Positions 1 to 35,884 of a DNA stretch of 64,000 nucleotides are shown piece by piece. The translations under genes and the position numbers were made by a program. The notes under the pieces are model-generated. The model searched no databases, was not told the origin of the DNA, and saw only the letters and a program-made list of their open reading frames with translations. Each line of letters begins with the position of its first letter. Position 1 is the first letter of the stretch. The stretch is from Fistularia commersonii (Eukaryota; Chordata; Actinopteri; Syngnathiformes; Fistulariidae), in the NCBI GenBank assembly GCA_037954325.1, contig JBBMNZ010000009.1:12680501-12744500 (forward strand), given 5' to 3'.

Positions 1-1090
1 GTGGTCCTGTAGTGTAATGGTGATGGTGCATGATATGCATGATGGAACGGGACGTAAAAATCATGATAAAAATCCCATATCATATTATTGCAAAAAGGAC
101 ATTATTTACAAATGAAAAAATGAGCTGAGCAACTCATAACAATATTTTTACATTTGCAGAATACTCATTTGAGATGTGCCAGCACAAACAAACAAACAAG
201 CAAACAAGCAAACAAACAAACAAATAAACAGGCGAAAAGATGAGATTAGATTAGATTAGATTAGATTAGATTAGATTAGATTAGATTAGATTAGATTACA
301 CTAGGGGTTAGGTTAGGTTAGGTTAGGTTAGGTTAGGTTAGGTTAGGTTAGGTTAGGTTAGATTAGGTTAGACTACATTAGATTAGATTAGATAAAATTA
401 GATTAGATTAGATAAGATTAGATCAGATCAGATCAGATTAGATTAGATTAGATTAGATTAGATTAGATTAGATTAGATTAGGTTAAAATACACTAGACTA
501 GACTAGGTTAGATTAGATCAGATCAGATCAGACTAGACTAGACTAGGTTAGGTTAGGTTAGGTTAGGTTAGGTTAGACTAGATTCGATTCGATTCGATTT
601 GATTTGATTAGATTAGATTAGATTCAATTTTATGCATCCATCTTCTGCCGCTTATCCTGCACTCAGGGTTGCAGGAAGTGCAAAAAAGCAGGTGGTGCAG
701 ATATAATAAATAAATCAACAGTACGTACATGCTATATTATGTCAATAATTTACAAATGACTCGCAGATAGGCTGCTATGAAGTTCATAATATAATATGTC
801 CTATAATACGTTCATAGTATGAACGTATTATAGACCCGGACATGTGCAGAAAGAGTAGTAAACTACAGACAGGAACTATGGACACCATTTACAAGTCGAA
901 ATGTATAGAAGATAAGTTATACAATACAAAAATACAGTTAAAATGGACATTAAATAGAACATACATGTATACGGACAGTAGCGTGTGTGTGCAGGACATG
1001 TCCAACACCCTTCAGATATGTGTTTTATTACAAATAACGCCTTTCGTGTATCCAAGAGGGAAACGAGCGCATCACGCTGCTTTTTACAAG
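1..1090. repeat. Pentanucleotide satellite and unassigned upstream DNA
   Basis: From about 241 to 620 the sequence is an array of five-base units, mainly ATTAG with blocks of GTTAG (TTAGG in another register) and ATCAG/ACTAG/GATTC variants. It is preceded by an AAAC-type simple repeat at about 185-235. At 628-672 there is a short copy of a common fish dispersed repeat (the 'CTTATCCTGCACTCAGGGTT' family). No gene is visible in 672-1090; the small open frame near 842-1099 has no recognisable similarity. The TTAGG blocks are degenerate and internal to the chromosome, and the vertebrate telomere unit is TTAGGG, so this is a microsatellite rather than a telomere. Confidence 0.85.
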
Positions 1091-1099
1091 CAACGTTGA

Positions 1100-1715
1100 G
1101 AATTCAGTGACCCGACCCAACTTGCCCGAGGCTCCACCCTCCGCCCTCCACCTCCACCGCCTCCTCCTCCTCCTCCTCCTCCTCCTCCAGCCCTTCTACG
1201 TGTTGGAACTGGTGTTTCCAACTTACATCTCCGGCAGCAGGGAAAGAGGAGCGTCCGCGTACCGGGACGGGAAGCGCTTTCATCCCGATCGCGCAAGGGA
1301 AACTTCACCGGAAGCTTCGACCGGACACGAAAACAGCAACTCACTGCATTGTGCTTTTTTTTTTTTTTTTTTTTTTTTTTTTCCCCCCCTCTTTTGTTTT
1401 TTTTTTTTTCTTCATTCTGTCTCCCCACCCCTCTTTTTTTTTTTTCTTCCCTTCTTTCCTCTGCGTTTCCGGCTCGGATCTGGATCCCAATGGAAACAAA
1501 TGACATTTGAACCGGGAGATAAGAAGCGCGCAGAGAAGGGGAGGTGGGTGTCACAAGCGCACAAGGGTGGAGGTTCTCGGTTTAGTCGTTTTTTTTCTTA
1601 CGACTAAAACTTAAGAGGGGAAAAAAGGGGGGAAAGTCACTGGATAAGCAGCGGAGACTCCTGAGGGCGGCTCGGCTCCGGAACCCTGAGCGCAAAAGCA
1701 GAAATCACTGAAATA
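1100..1715 (+). promoter_or_regulatory. snx18: GC-rich upstream region / probable 5' UTR of snx18
   Basis: This stretch lies directly upstream of the snx18 start codon. It has higher GC and CpG content than the flanking AT-rich DNA, as expected of a promoter and 5' untranslated exon. It holds a (CTC)n run at about 1159-1190, a long poly-T at about 1346-1382 and further pyrimidine runs to about 1450, which make long spurious frames on both strands. No convincing TATA box was found, and the transcription start cannot be placed from sequence alone. Confidence 0.5.
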
Positions 1716-4700
1716 ATGGCACTGAAGGCCAAAGTGCTGTACGACTTTAACTCGGAGAACCCCGGGGAGATCTCCATACGCGAGAACGAGCTGGTGACCC
1801 TGTTCAGCGAGGAGGAGCTGGAGGGTTGGCTGGAGGGGCAGAACTCCCGGGGAGAGGCCGGCCTCTTCCCGGCCTCCTATGTGGAGATTGTGAGAGAAAA
1901 CTTTCCTTCCAACGCCAACAACAACGGGTTCTCCTCTCCCAAATCGGGAACCCCCGCCCACACCTCTTACGCGTCCGCCGGTTCCCAGCTTCAGAGGGTG
2001 CTCGGAGCAGGAAGTAGCGGCGGAGACGGCGGCTTCCCTGCGAGTCAAGGGAGCGATGACGACTGGGACGACGACTGGGACGACGGCTCCCCGGCCTCCC
2101 CCGGACCCAGGGGCCTTGACTCCGCGCCCCCCTTGTATCCCGTGACCACTTCCCTGCCCGGGCGGCGCGGGAGCTCTCAGCAGCAGGCCAAGAGCTCGGC
2201 CTCGGTGGGGAGGAACCTCAACAGGTTCTCCACTTTCGTCAAGTCCGGCGGCGAGGCCTTTCTCCTCGGGGAGGCGTCCGCTCTGGTGAAAGACGGCGAC
2301 AGGATCTGCGTCGTGATGGGGAAATACGGGCCGGAGTGGCAGAAGGACCCGGACTCGTTCACGTGCACCATAGACGACCCCACCAAACAGACCAAATTCA
2401 AGGGGATGAAAAGCTACATGTCCTACGGCCTCACTCCGACACACACCAATGTTCAAGTCAACCGCAGGTAGAAACCGCCATCTATCTATCTTTACGTTAC
2501 ATTACATTATTGTCATTTGGCAGACGCTTTTATCCAAAGTGACTTGGAGACATGAAGTACCTTCATTTCTGTCTTCTTTCTTTTTCGGTCTTTCAGGGCA
2601 TACATGTCCTTGTAGCTCTCTAACCCCCAAACCCTTGTCTCTTCCTTGTTCTCCCGCAGGTATAAGCACTTTGACTGGCTCTATGCCCGGCTGGTGGAGC
2701 GTTTCCCCGTCATTTCCGTTCCGCATCTGCCGGAGAAGCAGGCCACGGGCCGCTTCGAGGAGGATTTTATCTCCAAGCGAAGGAAAGGATTGATCTGGTG
2801 GATGAACCACATGACAAGCCACCCGGTACTCGCCAGGTGTGACGTCTTCCAGCACTTTCTCACATGCGGGGCCGACGAGAAGGCATGGAAACAAGGCAAG
2901 AGGAAAGCGGAGCGGGATGAGCTGGTCGGGTCGAATTTCTTCCTCACCATCAGGTAGGAGCGGGGATGATGCTGAGGCCGCGGGGCCGAGTAAATCTAGA
3001 ATACATTCAGAATAATCACGAAGAGTTTCCGAAGAGTTCAAAAGGCACGAAACTACCTTTGAACTGTCGACACTAAAATTGATGACTTCGAAAAATAATC
3101 GGGACTTCCTCGAATGTACCTTGATAAAGATAACGTTTATTTCACAAAGTAAAGCCACGGGATTTGGTTTTAAAACACTTTGTGATGCCAAAAATGTCCC
3201 ATCACTCTCCAGGACGCCTACAGTTCCGCTGGACCTTCAGGAGGTCGAGAGCAAAATTGAGGGCTTCAAGACGTTCACCAAGAGGATGGATGAGAATATC
3301 GCGGTGGTGAACACGACTATCAACGAGTTCGCTCGCAAACAGATGTCGGGATTCAAGAAGGAATATCAGAAAATCGGACAGTCCTTCAAAATTCTCGGCC
3401 AGGCGTTCGAGTTGGATCAGCAGGTTTACTCGGAGGGTCTGAACAAGGCCATCACCTACACCGGCGAGGCATATGAGATGATAGGAGAGTATTTCGCTGA
3501 GCAGCCGCGCCACGACCTCGATCCAATTTCCGACCTTCTGGATATCTACAGGGGACACCTGGCAAATTTTCCCGACATCATCCACGTGCAGAAAGGTGAG
3601 AAACCGCCTTCAAATGTTGAATCGTCCAAGCTCAGCTTTCTTTTGATACAAATCTGATGTAAAAACAAGTACAGCATACCCTTGTTTTTCGCCGGGGGTT
3701 ACGTTCCAAAAAGAACCCGTGATAGGCAAAATCTGTGAAGTAGAAACCTTTTTTTTTTTTTTTTACAATTATTATACAATTAAATACTCTATTATACATC
3801 GCTGATGTCGTCCTTATGTTTTTTTCATCCTTCTTTATGGAACGAACGGAAGAGTAATTAATTCCGTAATGCCGACCTACAGCCGCATAGCTTTTACCTT
3901 CCCTTAGCATGTCCAGAAGTTTAACTTTATCTGCGATAGATAGCATCTTGCGCTGCCGCATGTGCTTTTGTCGGTCCAGAGCGTTTCGTCAACATTATGG
4001 GTTTTAGAGAAACTCGAAATCGCGAGAGAATTTGCACGTCCGTAATGTAAATTCGGAGAGCTGTTTTACGTACGTGTACATATTAAACTGCAACGTTATT
4101 GACGCACAGGTAGAGAAGAAGCGGAGTGACTTTTTAGCCAATCAGAACGCAGAACACAATGCACGATGCAAATCCGTGAAGTAGCGAAACCGTGAAATGT
4201 AAACCGCGTTATAGCGAGGGATCGCTGTATATTCATTTTTCTTTCTTGCCGGGCAAGGTTCTCCTTTTGTAATCATCAGATTACAAGGCAATCTCATTAC
4301 TGAGAGCAGTATCTTTCTGGTCATTGTTTTGTTTTGTTTCTTTTTCGTTATATTCTGAAATGACATGCAGATTAACGGTAGCGAAACCGTGGAAAGTAAA
4401 CCGCGTTATAGCGAGGGATCACTGTAAACTCGGCATACATGTCCGAATAGATAGAAGTTCCTGACTTAGCCGATCGCAACGCTTAATCGGTACACGATCC
4501 GGTTCGTTGCTGTTCCTCCTCAATTGTAGTTTGAGTTTTGAGCGTCCGTGGCTCAGCTGGTAGAGCCGGCGATCCTGCGAGCGGAAGCTTGGCGGTTCCC
4601 TTCCCCGCTCCTACTTTCCGCTTGACGAAATGTCCTGGAGCAAGACACCAAATCTCCACCATCTCCGGATGGTCCGATTAGCGCCTTGCACTGCAGTTCT

Positions 4701-7405
4701 GCCATCTGTGTGTGTGTGAATGTAATTCGGTTTTGAAAGCACTATATAAATGCAGACCATTCTGTGCCAATCTTGAGAACAATGAAATTGCAGACATTAA
4801 AATGTTATTTTTATTTTTTCAAAGTAAGCGCTTCAGAAAATCCTTCTATACAAGGATTTTTTTTCCCAAACAGTTTTCAGACAAACACGGCGAATAATAT
4901 GGCAACCGTGCAATTCCCGTGCTCGCAGCAGGTTAAAAAGCTGATAGATCGATCTTTTAAAATAATCGCGTCATTTCATAGAAACAACTGTAGTAGTTTG
5001 CGCTTCTGTGTTGTCGAACAAGACAGTTTGCACGTTTCTCGCTCCCGACCTCTCAGCGGGAGAAACCCGATGACGAAACCGAGATGAAACGTTGTACTTC
5101 CTTCTTTTTGACAGAATAGCGAAACGGCGGTGCGTGTTTCTTTTCGACCTGTTTTCGAAATTAGCATTCCCTCTTCCTCTGCTTTTTGGCACTGTATAAA
5201 ATGAGAAGCCGACGAAGCAGGGGGAGGGTAGAGCAATCGTCTTTGGAACCGAAACATTTGTTTCGAGTGTCGTCGAGTAAGACGCCGAACCCCCTTACCG
5301 CTCCCCTCCATCCACGATGGCTCGATTGCGGAGAACAAATTATAAGTATTATGATTCTAAATACAGCGGCGGAGGCTTCAGCGGGGTAACAAAAGTACGT
5401 AAATGTCACCGTGCGCTATCGTCTGACTCCATCTGTGAGGTCCAAAGACTACATCTGATTTGAATGAGCTAAGATTCCTAGGCCTCTTGTCCTGTGCTGC
5501 CCCGGGACTGCAGGAATGCAAAATGGAGCCGTCTCATGATTCCTTTTTCCCCGTCTCTTTTCTTCTCCCTCTGTTCCTCTGCTTCGACCCTGCAGTTTGT
5601 TGATGGGACAAAGAGGGGAGTTTGTATGTGTGTGAGGAAGTGTGTGTGTGAGAAGGGGAGCGCTGGTAGTAACGCTTCATACCAGTTTACGGATTATAAA
5701 TTAACAGATTATAGCCCTTGAATTGCCGTGGCAGTTACAAGATCAGTTTCTTCTGATTCTTCAGACACAGGAACTTCCAGAAATTACCCACCTTTTCCTT
5801 TCCAGTTTAAAAGCTGAGGTCAACAACGTCAAACTGGAGATAAGCAACACATTTGCTCGTGACACATATGCATTTCGCCGCAGCCTCAGTTTTCCGTTGG
5901 TCGGCTTCATTCCCGACACGTTTAGTCACCAGGCAGCACATTTAGAAACGTGGAACAAGCTACTACAGAGCTTCGTGAGCAATATTTACATCTTTAATTT
6001 CTCCCTTCTCTTTGCGTAAGGTAGCCCCAGGGCTCGCAGCTGTTTAGTGAGCTTCTGTAACGCGCCCTATCTTCGGAGGAATCGGTTCATCTGTCTTTAG
6101 ATAACATGTTTTCTTTGAAAAACCGCTTCTATATATTCTAGATATGATAAAAACCGTGCTTCCTTCCGTGCAAGATGTTTCTGATAATCATTATGTGACT
6201 CAGACCAATTACCACGTTGTGATTTCAGTCAGACTGTATTTGTAAGCGCTCAGCACAATTTATTCCCTGCCTTGTATTGTCATTACACTTATGGTAATGT
6301 TCGGCAAAGAGGAGTTGGTTATTTTAGTACAGCCAATGGCATTTAGCCTGTTTACATTTGATATGAAATGCATTTATGCAAAGGTTCAGATAGGCTTTGA
6401 AAACTATATCAGTTTGCCTGAAAATGTTTAGCTTGAACTTTTTTCCAAGTAATGCAGGGGTGTCAAACTCAAATACACAGTGGGCCAAAATTCCAAACTG
6501 GGACAAAGTCGCGGGTTAACATTGATATTTATTGAAAAAAAATCTTCCTCCAGATATAACAATGAACCTTTTCATATGGACCCAAACAAGTTTTGCTTAG
6601 AAAATAATTGTATGGAACAAGCATAGCTTAATACTATACAATATATAACTTAATAGTGCACACACGCAAAATCCTGTTTTCTGCCGAAGTAGCAGAGTGC
6701 CAGTATTAGCACAAGGTCGCTATGACTACTGTCAAAAGAGGAGAGGGCGTTTATGGGTCTGTTGTGATTTTTGTGCCAAAACACCAGCAGAAAATTCTGG
6801 GATTTGTAGAATTAGCAATACATGCACTGTAGACTACCCCGGCGGGGTCAGCTCGAATAGTCATATGGTATGGCTTTGGGGCCCAAATATAATTACAGTG
6901 CGGGCCAAATATGGCCCGCGGGCCAGAGTTTGACACCTATGAAGTAAAGTGCTCTACAGTAGAGGAACGGTTTCAATAATTATAGCATGGTGAAGTATCA
7001 AATGCCTGCTGAGCCTGACTGTGCTGTGCACGAGACAAGTTTCCACTCTGTAGCAATGTGCACCTACTTTGAATCAATAGCGTAAACCCCATGCTACTAA
7101 GCGTAGATAACTCTCCTGAAACTTCTTCCATGCTGGAAAAAGAGTTGTATTCCTTCACGTCTTCCTTCTCTGTCCTAGGAGCGCTAACAAAGGTTAAAGA
7201 CTGTCCAAAGCAGGAAGGTGAACTCCACAGTCGCTGCAACATCATTTCCTGCGCCACACTGGCCGAAATCCAGCACTTCCACACCACACGTGTACGGGAC
7301 TTCCGCCTGCAGATGCAGCACCACCTCTCTCAGCAGATCAGCTTCTTCCAGAAGATCACCAGCAAACTGGAGGACGCGCTCCAGAGATACAACGATGACC
7401 AGTAG
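1716..7405 (+). CDS. snx18: Sorting nexin 18 (SH3-PX-BAR membrane remodelling protein), complete
   Basis: The coding exons are 1716-2467, 2660-2953, 3213-3595 and 7179-7405 (stop TAG 7403-7405), giving 551 residues; all junctions are GT-AG and in phase. The start MALKAKVLYDF matches the family N-terminus. Domains: SH3 at about residues 1-61 (GWLEGQNSRGEAGLFPASYVE); low-complexity linker with the acidic Trp motif DDDWDDDWDD at 114-123; VGRNLNRFSTFVKSGGEAF at about 164-182; PX at about 200-320 (RRYKHFDWLY, HLPEKQATGRFEEDF); and a BAR domain to the C-terminus (FARKQMSGFKKEYQKIGQSF, FAEQPRHDLDP). Sorting nexins of this class bind phosphoinositides and dynamin and shape endosomal and autophagic membranes; that role is family knowledge. 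The sequence is closer to SNX18 than to SNX33 or SNX9. Oddities: introns inside the PX-to-BAR coding region, and about ten residues missing near the start of exon 4 relative to human SNX18 and SNX33. Whether this is the a or b teleost copy cannot be told. Confidence 0.95.
2468..2659 (+). repeat. snx18 intron 1 with a dispersed-repeat fragment
   Basis: This is a 192-base GT-AG intron. Positions about 2491-2556 contain TTACATTACATTATTG followed by CATTTGGCAGACGCTTTTAT, the conserved core of a dispersed element that recurs at about 35900, 36770, 40900 (reverse), 51480 and 59425. About a third of the intron is therefore transposon-derived. Confidence 0.8.
3670..4426 (-). mobile_element. Tigger/pogo-like DNA transposon remnant
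   Basis: The left end reads TACAGCATACCCTTGTTTTT and the right ends read GCGAGGGATCGCTGTA (to 4229) and GCGAGGGATCACTGTA (to 4426), the style of Tigger ends with a TA target. On the minus strand at about 3961-3790 an open frame (MLSIADKVKLLDMLREGKSY, then GRHYGINYSSVRSIKKDEK) is the psq/CENP-B type helix-turn-helix of a Tigger transposase; the catalytic part is absent, so it is a fragment. A second copy in opposite orientation lies at 28392-28927 in a cspg4 intron. Confidence 0.75.
4541..4765 (+). repeat. tRNA-derived SINE-like element
   Basis: It begins with a tRNA-like A box (GTGGCTCAGCTGGTAGAGC) followed by a degenerate B box (GGCGGTTCCCTTCCC). It continues with the typical body (CTGGAGCAAGACACCAAATC) and a tail with GAAAGCACTATATAAATGCA. 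It cannot fold as a functional tRNA, so it is read as a SINE copy. Confidence 0.65.
5200..5395 (+). repeat. Degenerate SINE-like fragment
   Basis: The stretch TTTGGAACCGAAACATTTGT followed by TTCGAGTGTCGTCGAGTAAGACGCCGAACC resembles the body seen at about 52165-52250 (tRNA-like B box, then 'CAAGACACCGAACC'). The copy is diverged; the boundaries are approximate. Confidence 0.45.
6455..6941. mobile_element. Non-autonomous hAT element, copy 1
   Basis: The terminal inverted repeats are CAGGGGTGTCAAACTC at the left and GAGTTTGACACCTATG at the right. The flanking 8-base sequences AAGTAATG and AAGTAAAG differ at one base, as expected of an old hAT target-site duplication. The element is 487 bases and has no transposase. 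The sequence is closely similar to the copies at 16300-16748 and 49793-50279. Confidence 0.85.
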
Positions 7406-7850
7406 GTCAGTAAACAGACATTAAACTCAAAAGGAGGACATGAGGGACGCAGCCCGAACTGGACTTTAAAATTGTTGATTATTCGGGGAATCGGTTATGT
7501 CGTGTTTTCGGGGACTTATTTACATGCGATAGAAGAGAATTACCACTCGGGGGGAAAAAAAATAGGACTGTGGAAAAACAGCTTCTTGGATAATGTGGGT
7601 GGATGAATGTTGCAGTAACGGGAATTTTGCTGACACTCTAGGCGCTTCTTGAAACGAAGACGGACGAGGGAATATTGAAACCAGCTGCCGCCAATGTTTC
7701 GGGGGTTTCTTTCATGCGAGATTCCCGTTTCGTCGTTTTAGCTGTTTCTTTTTCCCGGAAACATAGAGATGAAACAACCTAAATGACTAAAACGGTATGT
7801 TTTATTGCAGAATAGACCCAATGAATAAATGTCATGATGTGTTTTTACTT
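7406..7850 (+). terminator. snx18: snx18 3' UTR with polyadenylation signal
   Basis: The stop codon at 7403-7405 is followed by non-coding sequence in which AATAAA occurs at 7824-7829. T/GT-rich sequence (GTGTTTTTACTTG) follows about 15-25 bases downstream, the usual layout of a cleavage site near 7845. The site is inferred and a more distal signal is possible. Confidence 0.5.
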
Positions 7851-8566
7851 GAATAATCTGCCCGTGGTTGTTTTGATGCGGCGCCACAGTTTATTCCGGT
7901 TGTTGTTTAATATCAGGGGAAGCAAACAAAACAAACAAAACAAACATTAACGGATATTTGTCCTTCACTATCAAGCCACTCGAATGCCGTTGCTTCTGAG
8001 TTTCCGTTATGAACGTCAATTCCGGTTTTGGAGCGTAATGGGTCGCCATAAGTGGATAATACAATTTTTCTTAAATGTTTAACTGCAGAGATAGCTGTTC
8101 AATTACCTGTCATTGGGTGTAATCGTGTAAAAGATACAAAAATTTCATCAGATTCATTCCAAGGCAGTCTGATTGGATACATTCTTGCTATCGTAAGGTT
8201 CCGCCTAAGGTCTCTTGCCCCTCAAAATATATTTTTTTCGTATCGGTCAGTAACAAAAGTTGATTTTTTAAAGAGATAATGGAGTGAAGGCATCATTTCC
8301 ATTTATGTTGTTGTCATTTACAGGCACGTGAGTCTTTTGTGTGTCTTTAAATATTTTCATTTTCTTTTGCCCCAACTTCAATATACTCCTTCGAAGAGAA
8401 GGAGTTACTGTTTTCTCACAAGTATGCTACAGAAATACAATTTAGTAGGGAGGAACTGACTCCTGGCACAATGTAACAGCCCATGTTTTTTGTCCCCATT
8501 ACTGTCACAGCACATTTTTTAATGTATTTAAATTAACACCAGTATTTTCTGACTCTTCAAAATGCT

Positions 8567-8598
<32 letters not shown>

Positions 8599-10084
8599 GA
8601 AAGTATAATCCATACACTGTGCATTAAAATTCCATTCTGGTGCCTTGGAAATAACTTAATTAAATTAAACATCTCAAAGAGTGAGCGGCGCACGCATTAT
8701 TTGTCTTCACCGTGTTCTTGGTCTGACTTGTGTTTTTCTCTTCCTATCACATTTCCTTCATTTCAGCACCGCCCAGTCAGATAAGCAAAAATGGGCTTCC
8801 CCCTTTGTAAATATCAAAAATGCAAAGAGAGCGAGGAATACACAAGCCTATTCTATCTTCCAGAACATGTCGAGTTGGGGGTCCTTCTTTTATCTTTTTT
8901 GTCAAATGAAGACAAGGTCACATCTGGGTTTAATTCGGATACGATGGTTTTATTCAGTGAACATGATCTATCGTGAAAAGTTTCCCTCGGTTTGAGAAAT
9001 CTGGCCGTGCACGACCTGTTTTCACTCAAAGGCAGTGGAGACGGCAGCATTCCTGCCATTGATATACGACACCAGGAGTCGCAGAGTGTTGGGTCAGATT
9101 ACCACGGTATCACTCACTTTATTATTTAGACGTGCCTCGTCTGGATCTCCACGTTGCTTTTATTTTCTTCTACAACGTGTTTAATTGATATATATTATTC
9201 CAAAATCTATTCTTTTCCCTTATGGATGTTGCCTTCCACTTTGTACAAAACATAGTTTTCTTGGTCCCCTTTTCCATTCGTGTCCATCCTCATATAAGTA
9301 GTGTGGTAAGTCTCAAATTTTAAATACTGCTGTAATGAGTAACAATTTACCAAGAATATTTTGGGACATTTTTTTTTGACCCAGCGCTTATATTCAACAT
9401 TTTCAATGGTAACAAATCCTAACTCATATAGAGTAAATCCTTCCATTGCACCGCGTTACCGTCGATTAAATGGATGTGTTCGAGGATTGTTAAGAAATAT
9501 AATTTCATTAAAAATAACTCGGGAAACAGGCAGAAAAGGATAAGTGTGCACAACAAATGTAGGTAAACCAAGTTAAAGATCTTAGCATTGTCTTTGAAAT
9601 GCAGTTAAAACTGAAAAATATAAGGTGGTAACACACTGTCTAGAACTGTAACAAAAAGTGAGAAGAATTGGGCGTAAAGCAGTCACAGTAACATGAAAAT
9701 GTTAAAATCTATTGGCTCAAGTACCATTTTTGTAAAATAATATACTCTATGCAGCCTTTGCTGTATCTTTCTTTGTCTTTTTATATTACTGACATTTGAC
9801 CTACTTTAAAATCCTGCAAAATCAAACATTTTCTTTAAAAAAATATATATTTCATCTGAAATTACATTATTGACACTAAATTCAATTGTTTTGAGGAATC
9901 AGTCCAACATGTGTATATTCAAAGTGTTAAATTACTACCTACTTTGTAATGTGTGGTATTACATATCTTAAATAAAAATTGGTCGAGTGAAAGGACTGAT
10001 ATATTTGGCCATCATATGTTCGCTGCAAAACAGGAAGCGGTTCTTATGAATAAATTCAAGTAAAAAAAAACGATAATTTACTCA
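7851..10084. other. Spacer between snx18 and cspg4, nothing recognised
   Basis: This AT-rich DNA holds a poly-T run at about 8569-8598 and several short frames with no recognisable similarity. I see no exon, RNA gene or transposon end that can be supported here. Confidence 0.6.
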
Positions 10085-10243
10085 TTTAGACGTCGAGGCG
10101 ATTTAGGCTCTCAATTTAGGGAGGAAACCAGAGAACCCAGAATGAATCCACATAGACATGCAACCTCCACGTATAAACGCCCTCTGTCGGAATCGAACCA
10201 GGGACCGTCTTGATTGACGGTGGAAACGTGCCACAGAGCTTTC
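10085..10243 (-). repeat. SINE-like element, minus strand
   Basis: Read on the minus strand, this segment has a B-box-like GGTTCGATTCCGACAGAGGG motif followed by the 'GTGGATTCATTCTGGGTTCTCTGGTTTCC' type body common in fish SINE-like repeats, a family also seen at 35596-35860 on the plus strand. It abuts the tandem repeat that follows. Confidence 0.6.
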
Positions 10244-10588
10244 CAAAATAAAGTAAAATAAAATAGAATAAAACAAAATAAAATAAAATAAAATAAAATA
10301 AAATGAAATAACGTAACGTAACATAACATAACATAACATAACATAACATAACATAACATAACATAACATAACATAACATAACGTAACATAACATAGCATA
10401 GCATAGCATAGCATAAGATAACATAACATAACATTAAATAAAATAGAATAACATAAAATAAAATAGAATAAAATAAAATAACAGAAAATAAAAGAAAACA
10501 ACAAATGAATGCAAATTCGATACATATATACACACATGCGTGCACACATATGCACACACAGGCTCACACACACCCTCTCACACACCCA

Positions 10589-10645
<57 letters not shown>

Positions 10646-10657
10646 GTGTGTATATAT
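10244..10657. repeat. Compound tandem repeat (AAAAT)n / (AACAT)n / (CA)n / (TA)n
   Basis: AAAAT units run from about 10244 to 10305, AACAT and AGCAT units to about 10435, AAAAT units again to about 10500, then CA-rich repeats to about 10633 and a short TA run. Long open frames here (runs of Met, Leu, Cys, Tyr) are artefacts of the repeat. Confidence 0.95.
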
Positions 10658-10824
10658 AATCATAATAAAATAAAAGTAATAAAAAATACTGCTTTTTTCA
10701 GTTAATTAATGGAATTAACGGAATTAATGTGACTCCCTCATTGAATTCATAGAGCATTTGTACCTTCCAAAAAAAGAGCAAAAAAAAACCCCAATTCTAA
10801 GGCAAGGTTCTGCCATGAATTTCA

Positions 10825-35590
<24,766 letters not shown>

Positions 35591-35595
35591 TAAAA

Positions 35596-35860
35596 CTCTA
35601 TCGGGCGGTGCAGTGATTAGCGCTGCCGTCTTGCAGCAAGAAGGTCCCTTGTTGGATTACAACTGTGTCGAGTTTTCTGTGTGGAGTTTCCCCCCCCCAT
35701 GTTTGCGTGGGTTTCCTCCCACGGCCCCAAAACATGGAGTGGGTTCATTTGAGACCTACAATTACCCAGATCTGTGTACAAATGGCTGTATGGCCTTGTG
35801 ATTGACTGGCGAACCAACCCCAACTCTTGCCCCGCTTAGATAGTATAGATAATGAATTAA
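35596..35860 (+). repeat. tRNA-derived SINE-like element
   Basis: CGGGCGGTGCAGTGATTAGC GC is the A-box start of a very common fish repeat. It is followed by CTGCCGTCTTGCAGCAAGAA GGTCC, GTGTGGAGTTTCCCCC and GCGTGGGTTTCCTCCCACGG. The B-box region is degenerate. Confidence 0.75.
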
Positions 35861-35884
35861 TAATCATTTTTTATATCTGAGCAA

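Larger units (their letters stand above)
3596..7178 (+). other. snx18 intron 3 (3.6 kb), filled with transposon remnants
   Basis: The intron separates the first three coding exons from the C-terminal BAR exon. It carries a Tigger-like element (3670-4426), two tRNA-derived SINE-like pieces (about 4541-4765 and 5200-5395) and a complete short hAT element (6455-6941). The remaining parts (about 5400-6440 and 6950-7178) show no recognisable feature. Confidence 0.8.

Noticed and set aside
241..620. TTAGG repeats as a telomere or chromosome end
   Set aside because: The vertebrate unit is TTAGGG; the array is degenerate, mixed with ATTAG, and followed by a normal gene.
1084..1607. Long open frames on both strands upstream of snx18
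   Set aside because: They are made of poly-T/poly-A, CTC repeats and pyrimidine runs, with no recognisable domain.
4541..4640. A true tRNA gene at the A-box sequence in snx18 intron 3
   Set aside because: The B box and stems are degenerate, and the sequence continues into a SINE body.
1716..7405. Calling the sorting nexin snx33 because its neighbour is cspg4
   Set aside because: Residues in the linker, PX and BAR (FVKSGGEAFLLGEAS, LDLQEVESKIEGF, FELDQQ) match SNX18 and not SNX33.
10103..10663. Open frames rich in Met, Leu, Cys and Tyr on the minus strand
   Set aside because: They are translations of AACAT/AAAAT tandem repeats.
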